The notes under the pieces: generated by a model | Databases searched by the model: none | Seen by the model: the letters and a program-made list of their open reading frames with translations, nothing else | What the model was told of the DNA's origin: nothing | Made by a program: the position numbers and the translations under genes | In this document: positions 5,626 through 8,932 of the stretch, piece by piece | How positions within the stretch are numbered: position 1 is the stretch's first letter | Layout: the number at the start of each line of letters is the position of its first letter | From: an uncultured Lachnospiraceae bacterium | Lineage (GTDB): Bacteria; Bacillota; Clostridia; Lachnospirales; Lachnospiraceae | Length of the DNA stretch: 8,932 nt | Reading direction: 5' to 3' | NCBI GenBank assembly: GCA_910583835.1 | Contig: CAJTYM010000019.1 | Span: 1-8,932 of the forward strand

Positions 5626-5873
5626 GTTATAGTTCACTCGTCAGCAAATATGGAGATAATCAAATGCTCGCATGATGATTTCTCCATTTGTGCTGACGAA
5701 GGGAACGCCGGTTTATGAGCAAAGTTAGCATTTGACCTGAGGGGGGACCCAACGAAGTTGGGGAGAGTCCTGAGGTCTCCTGGCGTTTCTCAATAAGATA
5801 AAGCAGCGAGAAAGCGCTGTAAGCGCCTTTGCGAATGGCGTGGGAGTGAACTGTAACATACTAACCATGTTAC
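5626..5873 (+). ncRNA. Large structured 5' leader of unknown class
   Basis: The leader is closed by a 14-bp helix: 5626-5639 with 5844-5857, one G-U wobble. Inside are a long hairpin (GTCAGCA 5640-5646 with TGCTGAC 5691-5697, then ATGGAGA/TCTCCAT, then AATCA/TGATT), a branched arm closed by AACGCC/GGCGTT (5704-5709/5782-5787) holding GACCTgAGG/CCTgAGGTC and CCCAAC-GAA-GTTGGG, then CAGCG/CGCTG (5804-5819) and CGCC/GGCG (5824-5840). TCAAATGCT (5660-5668) in the first apical loop is complementary over 9 nt to AGCATTTGA (5727-5735), a possible pseudoknot. After the closing helix, GTAACAT/ATGTTAC (5853-5873) competes with its 3' strand. No T-run is present, so control, if any, would not be ordinary termination. 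The conserved core of the purine riboswitch was not found. A MITE is the alternative. Confidence 0.55.
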
Positions 5874-5903
5874 TATCAAACTTATGAAAAGGAGAGTAAA
5901 TTT

Positions 5904-7277
5904 ATGTTGGAAAAATTTTTCAAACTGAAAGACAACAACACAACCGTCCGTACGGAAGTGATTGCCGGATTTACCACATTTATGACGATGGCTTACATCC
6001 TCGCCGTAAATCCAAGCATCCTAGGTGAGGCCGGCATGAACCCCAATGCGGTCATGATTGCCACAGCGCTTGCCTCATTTGTTGGTACCTTGTTAATGGC
6101 AATGCTGGCAAACTATCCCTTTGCGCTGGCTCCCGGTATGGGCTTAAACGCATATTTCGCCTATTCCGTTGTTATCGGCATGGGATATTCCTGGCAGATT
6201 GCCTTGCTTGCCGTATTCGTTGAGGGTATCATTTTTATCGTACTGTCCCTCACCAATGTACGTGAGGCCATCTTTAATGCCATCCCCGCCACTTTAAAAG
6301 CAGCAGTCAGCGTGGGCATCGGCCTATTTATCGCATTTATCGGCCTGCAGGATGCCAAACTCATTGTATCAAATCCTTCTACGCTGGTTACATACCAGAC
6401 CTTCAAGGGCGAGACTTTCCAATCTATCGGTGTCGGAGCCATCCTTGCGCTGATTGGAATTCTGGTCACTGCCATCCTGCTGGCTAAGAACATCAAGGGC
6501 GGTATCCTCATCGGCATCCTTGCCACCTGGATATTGGGTATTATCTGCGAACTGATTGGCATCTATGTGCCAAATCCTGAAGCAGGCATGTATTCCACAA
6601 TTCCTGCCGGCATTGTCAGCCTGGACTTTTCTTCGTTCCAGGAAACATTCGGCGCAGTATTTACCGGCGTTGATTTTGGCTCTGTGAAGATTGGGGATTT
6701 CATTGTCATTATGTTCTCTTTCCTGTTCGTAGACTTATTCGATACGCTGGGAACTTTAATCGGTGTTTCCTCCAAGGCGGACATGCTGGATGAGGATGGC
6801 AAACTGCCTCGTATCAAACCTGCGCTGTTATCAGACGCGATTGCAACCTGCGTGGGCGCTGTTTTCGGAACCTCTACCACCACCACCTATGTGGAGAGCG
6901 CTTCCGGCGTAACCGCTGGCGGACGTACCGGACTGACATCTCTTGTGACCGGCGTACTCTTCCTGTTATCCGTAATCTTTTCACCGCTGTTTTTGAGCAT
7001 TCCCAGCTTTGCCATTGCCCCGGCGCTGGTTATCGTTGGTTTCTACATGATGGGTTCTGTAGCCAAGATTGATTTTACAGATATGACCGATGCTATCCCC
7101 GCATTCCTGTGCATCATCGCTATGCCGCTCGCCTATAGCATTTCTGAGGGAATTGCCATCGGCGTCATTTCCTGGACATTGGTGAACCTGATTACCGGCA
7201 AGGCAAAGGAAAAGAGGATCAGCATCCTTATGTATGTGCTTACGTTATTGTTTATTGCAAAATATATTTTCTTGTAG
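5904..7277 (+). CDS. NCS2-family purine permease (AzgA/PbuG type)
   Basis: This 457-residue integral membrane protein, with roughly 12-14 hydrophobic segments, belongs to the nucleobase/cation symporter 2 group that imports hypoxanthine, guanine or adenine with protons. Diagnostic stretches are GFTTFMTMAYILAVNP (22-37), the ALAPGMGLNAYFAY loop (74-87), FVDLFDTLGTLIGV (275-288) and the TSTTTTYVESASGVTAGGRT half-helix region (324-341) that forms the substrate site. The length is normal for the AzgA-like branch. ATG at 5904 has GGAG nine bases upstream. It stands alone on the plus strand, divergent from the metal exporter and convergent with the GNAT gene. The roughly 275-nt upstream transcript contains the structured leader described above, so expression is probably regulated post-initiation. 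The exact base transported is not decided by the sequence. Confidence 0.93.
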   Translation: MLEKFFKLKDNNTTVRTEVIAGFTTFMTMAYILAVNPSILGEAGMNPNAVMIATALASFVGTLLMAMLANYPFALAPGMGLNAYFAYSVVIGMGYSWQIALLAVFVEGIIFIVLSLTNVREAIFNAIPATLKAAVSVGIGLFIAFIGLQDAKLIVSNPSTLVTYQTFKGETFQSIGVGAILALIGILVTAILLAKNIKGGILIGILATWILGIICELIGIYVPNPEAGMYSTIPAGIVSLDFSSFQETFGAVFTGVDFGSVKIGDFIVIMFSFLFVDLFDTLGTLIGVSSKADMLDEDGKLPRIKPALLSDAIATCVGAVFGTSTTTTYVESASGVTAGGRTGLTSLVTGVLFLLSVIFSPLFLSIPSFAIAPALVIVGFYMMGSVAKIDFTDMTDAIPAFLCIIAMPLAYSISEGIAIGVISWTLVNLITGKAKEKRISILMYVLTLLFIAKYIFL

Positions 7278-7279
7278 AA

Positions 7280-7350
7280 GGAGGGTAAATGCGCAGCATT
7301 TCTTGCATACCCTCCGACAATTTGGCAGGTGACGCTCTGCGGCACCTGCC
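7280..7350. terminator. Double hairpin between convergent genes
   Basis: GGAGGGTA (7280-7287) pairs with TACCCTCC (7308-7315) and holds an inner AATGC-GCA-GCATT. GGCAGGTG (7324-7331) pairs with CACCTGCC (7343-7350) with a small inner CGC/GCG. Together they fill the 86-bp gap between the permease and GNAT stops. Neither stem has a proper T-run on either strand, so they may act as bidirectional 3'-end stabilisers or weak terminators. Confidence 0.5.
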
Positions 7351-7363
7351 GATACTTTATAAT

Positions 7364-8149
7364 TCACAAATATATCTCATAGGCTGGATACGCCCGCTCA
7401 AAATGGTAGCCCAGTTTCTCGGCAAGCGCTACTGACCATTTATTCTGTGCATCCCAACTGGGGTACAGCCCCCGCTCCATGCACTCCAAAATCAGCTTTG
7501 CCCCGCAGACAGAGGCAAGGCCTCTCCGGCGGTAATTCTCTTGTGTGCCAATCTCAACCTCAATGCCTCCGCGGTACACCGTGTAGGAGGAAGCGCCCGC
7601 GACAACCCTGCCTTGATAGGTCACCGCCACTCCCAGCCCCCGCCTGCGGTACTCCTCATAGTCTGCATACTGGGAAGTAAAATCTTTTGCCCAGTCATGC
7701 TCCCTTGTCTGCCGAAAAATATCTTCGTCTATCACCTTTACCTCATACTCAGGGGACAGGCTGTTCTCAATTTGCTGCAGCTTAGCCTTATCAAAGATGC
7801 CAGGTTCTTTCTTAATAGCATACCGTTCCACACGCTTACAGCGTTCGCCATATGCCTTCTCAATTTCCTGTGCCCATTCCTCTCCACGCTCGTCCAGCGG
7901 CGGCACCATAATCAGGAAATCCTGGCTGTGGGTCTTGATATCTTCCGTTATCAACTCTGAATTCGCCTTTCCTGCAAAATAACAGAAATCCGCCAAGACA
8001 ATCCGCGCTGCCCGCGGATTCTCAGTACTGTCCGCCCAAGCCTCTCCCATGCACCCCTGCAGGCAGGACCAAATCAATGATTCCTGCCAGCCGGCAAAAA
8101 GTGGGGCAATCGTATTCATTCTGTCTTTTTCTATTGCATAAATTGCCAT
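7364..8149 (-). CDS. GNAT-family N-acetyltransferase
   Basis: This 261-residue protein looks like the two-part GNAT_acetyltran family (PF12746-like): an N-terminal half of about 135 residues without the acetyl-CoA motif and a C-terminal GNAT fold. The acetyl-CoA pyrophosphate-binding loop is QENYRRRGLA (203-212), fitting R/Q-x-x-G-x-A. It is preceded by the strand GIEVEIGT and followed by the helix ASVCGAKLILECMERG. The end, SWDAQNKWSVALAEKLGY (231-248), is the typical acceptor-side Asn/Ser helix of GNAT proteins. ATG at 8149 has AAGGAG four bases upstream, a short but acceptable spacing. It follows the surface-protein gene by 23 bp and may share its transcript. The substrate is unknown and cannot be inferred from these neighbours. 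Confidence 0.88.
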   Translation of the reverse strand: MAIYAIEKDRMNTIAPLFAGWQESLIWSCLQGCMGEAWADSTENPRAARIVLADFCYFAGKANSELITEDIKTHSQDFLIMVPPLDERGEEWAQEIEKAYGERCKRVERYAIKKEPGIFDKAKLQQIENSLSPEYEVKVIDEDIFRQTREHDWAKDFTSQYADYEEYRRRGLGVAVTYQGRVVAGASSYTVYRGGIEVEIGTQENYRRRGLASVCGAKLILECMERGLYPSWDAQNKWSVALAEKLGYHFERAYPAYEIYL

Positions 8150-8172
8150 ATTTCTCCTTTCCCCTAGGGCTT

Positions 8173-8932
8173 TTATTTTTTGGTCGTAACTGCCCGCGCT
8201 TTAGACCAGCCTGAATATATTTTTTTATTCTTCCCATTTACCTTAACTTTTTTATAACATCTAATCCGAACAAAATATTTCTTCTGTGTTTTCAGATTGG
8301 AAACTGATTTGGATACTATTTTGTTCCTTTTCACGGTAACAGTCCGCACCCCTGACTTAAACCGCTTGCTTGTAGAATATTGCAGCTGGTAACCTGTCGT
8401 CTGTTTTTTCTGCTTTTTCCATTTAACGGTAAACCCCTTAGTCTTCGCAGAAATCTTTAACAGACTGGTTTTCTTCGGATTTATAGTATATGTCTTTTGA
8501 ACCGTCCCGCTATAATTGCCTTTGAAAGTTATCGACACTGTGTAGACTCCAACCTCTTTCATCCCCAGCGGATAACTGACCGTATAGGCATCCTTGCTTG
8601 CCAGTTTTTTGCCCGCGCTATCCTGTACTGCTACGGAGGGCTTACATACTTTTCCATTATAAACATATGCCGTCTTGGAAAGCTTTATCGTCTTAGGAAA
8701 GGCAATTGCCGTTACATGTCCTTGTTCTCCACAGGTTTCACAGATTTCTTTCACGCTCCCGCTCTTATTCAGCGTGGCCTGCTCAGTGGTTATCTTGTAG
8801 TGATGCCCCAATGCCGGAATCTCTTCTGACTTTTCCTCCTTACATACTGCACAAACAAACTTTTTCTTACCTGCCTCCGTGCAGCTTGCCTCTTTCGTTA
8901 TCTCCTCCTCATAGCTGTGCTTCCCATCCGAT
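8173..8932 (-). CDS. Secreted/surface modular protein, C-terminal part
   Basis: The reading frame is open to the right edge of the window, so only the last 252 residues are seen and the true start lies outside. An internal TTG near 8811 is not a plausible start because the domain pattern continues upstream. Residues 1-75 hold two copies of a Cys-containing module of the kind found between domains in clostridial surface proteins: HSYEEEITKEASC...CAVC (Cys17, Cys27, Cys30) and HHYKITTEQATL...CETC (Cys64, Cys67). Residues about 80-152 form an Ig-like beta domain (GVYTVSITFKGNYSGTVQKT). Residues 153-252 are a Lys-rich fibronectin type III domain (TTGYQLQYSTSKRF). No LPxTG anchor is present at the C-terminus. 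Probable role: extracellular adhesion or carbohydrate/peptidoglycan interaction, inferred only from modules. The GNAT gene follows 23 bp downstream. Confidence 0.8.
   Translation of the reverse strand, partial: SDGKHSYEEEITKEASCTEAGKKKFVCAVCKEEKSEEIPALGHHYKITTEQATLNKSGSVKEICETCGEQGHVTAIAFPKTIKLSKTAYVYNGKVCKPSVAVQDSAGKKLASKDAYTVSYPLGMKEVGVYTVSITFKGNYSGTVQKTYTINPKKTSLLKISAKTKGFTVKWKKQKKQTTGYQLQYSTSKRFKSGVRTVTVKRNKIVSKSVSNLKTQKKYFVRIRCYKKVKVNGKNKKIYSGWSKARAVTTKK

Noticed and set aside
5640..5790. Purine, PRPP, ZTP, yybP or c-di-AMP riboswitch in the permease leader
   Set aside because: The conserved core sequences of these classes, as remembered, were not found; only a covariance-model search could fully exclude a divergent member.

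Overview
The window looks like chromosome from a low-to-mid GC Firmicute, most likely a Lachnospiraceae-type gut Clostridium relative. This rests on strong AGGAGG-type ribosome binding sites, sigma-A promoters with TTGAAA/TATATT boxes, a DUF6465-like protein beside an HPr-like protein, and a surface protein made of CxxC-repeat, Ig-like and FN3 modules. Species identity is inferred by eye from protein style, not from a search.

Layout, left to right. Positions 1-684 hold no convincing gene, but 54-320 is densely packed with hairpins and begins with a 27-nt dispersed repeat that recurs at 3200-3226. A minus-strand PIN-domain toxin/antitoxin pair lies at 685-1318 with its own promoter. It is followed (still minus strand) by a BceS-like sensor kinase and its OmpR-family response regulator (1535-3173). 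A sequence matching the BceR-type operator TTACA-N4-TGTAA lies just after the kinase gene, where a bceAB transporter promoter would normally be. No ABC transporter is present, and the toxin/antitoxin pair occupies that slot.

Next comes a two-gene minus-strand operon (3308-4092) with a clear promoter and terminator. It encodes an HPr-like protein whose His15 is replaced by Tyr while Ser46 is kept, and a small basic DUF6465-like protein with an Ala/Lys/Pro-rich repeated tail. A cation diffusion facilitator at 4307-5479 carries an Asn-Asp-Asp-Asp metal site resembling manganese exporters.

Divergent from it is an NCS2 purine permease (5904-7277, plus strand). It is preceded by a roughly 230-nt highly structured leader that starts almost at the predicted transcription start, is closed by a 14-bp helix and has a possible 9-bp pseudoknot. 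It does not contain the known purine riboswitch core as far as can be read by eye, and is the best candidate for something undescribed. The right end holds a GNAT acetyltransferase and the C-terminal part of a secreted or surface protein (minus strand), convergent with the permease across an 86-bp hairpin-filled gap.

Functionally the window reads as ordinary accessory chromosome: envelope-stress signalling, carbon-catabolite-type regulation, metal export and purine uptake. The regulatory RNA/DNA structures between the genes are more unusual than most of the genes.
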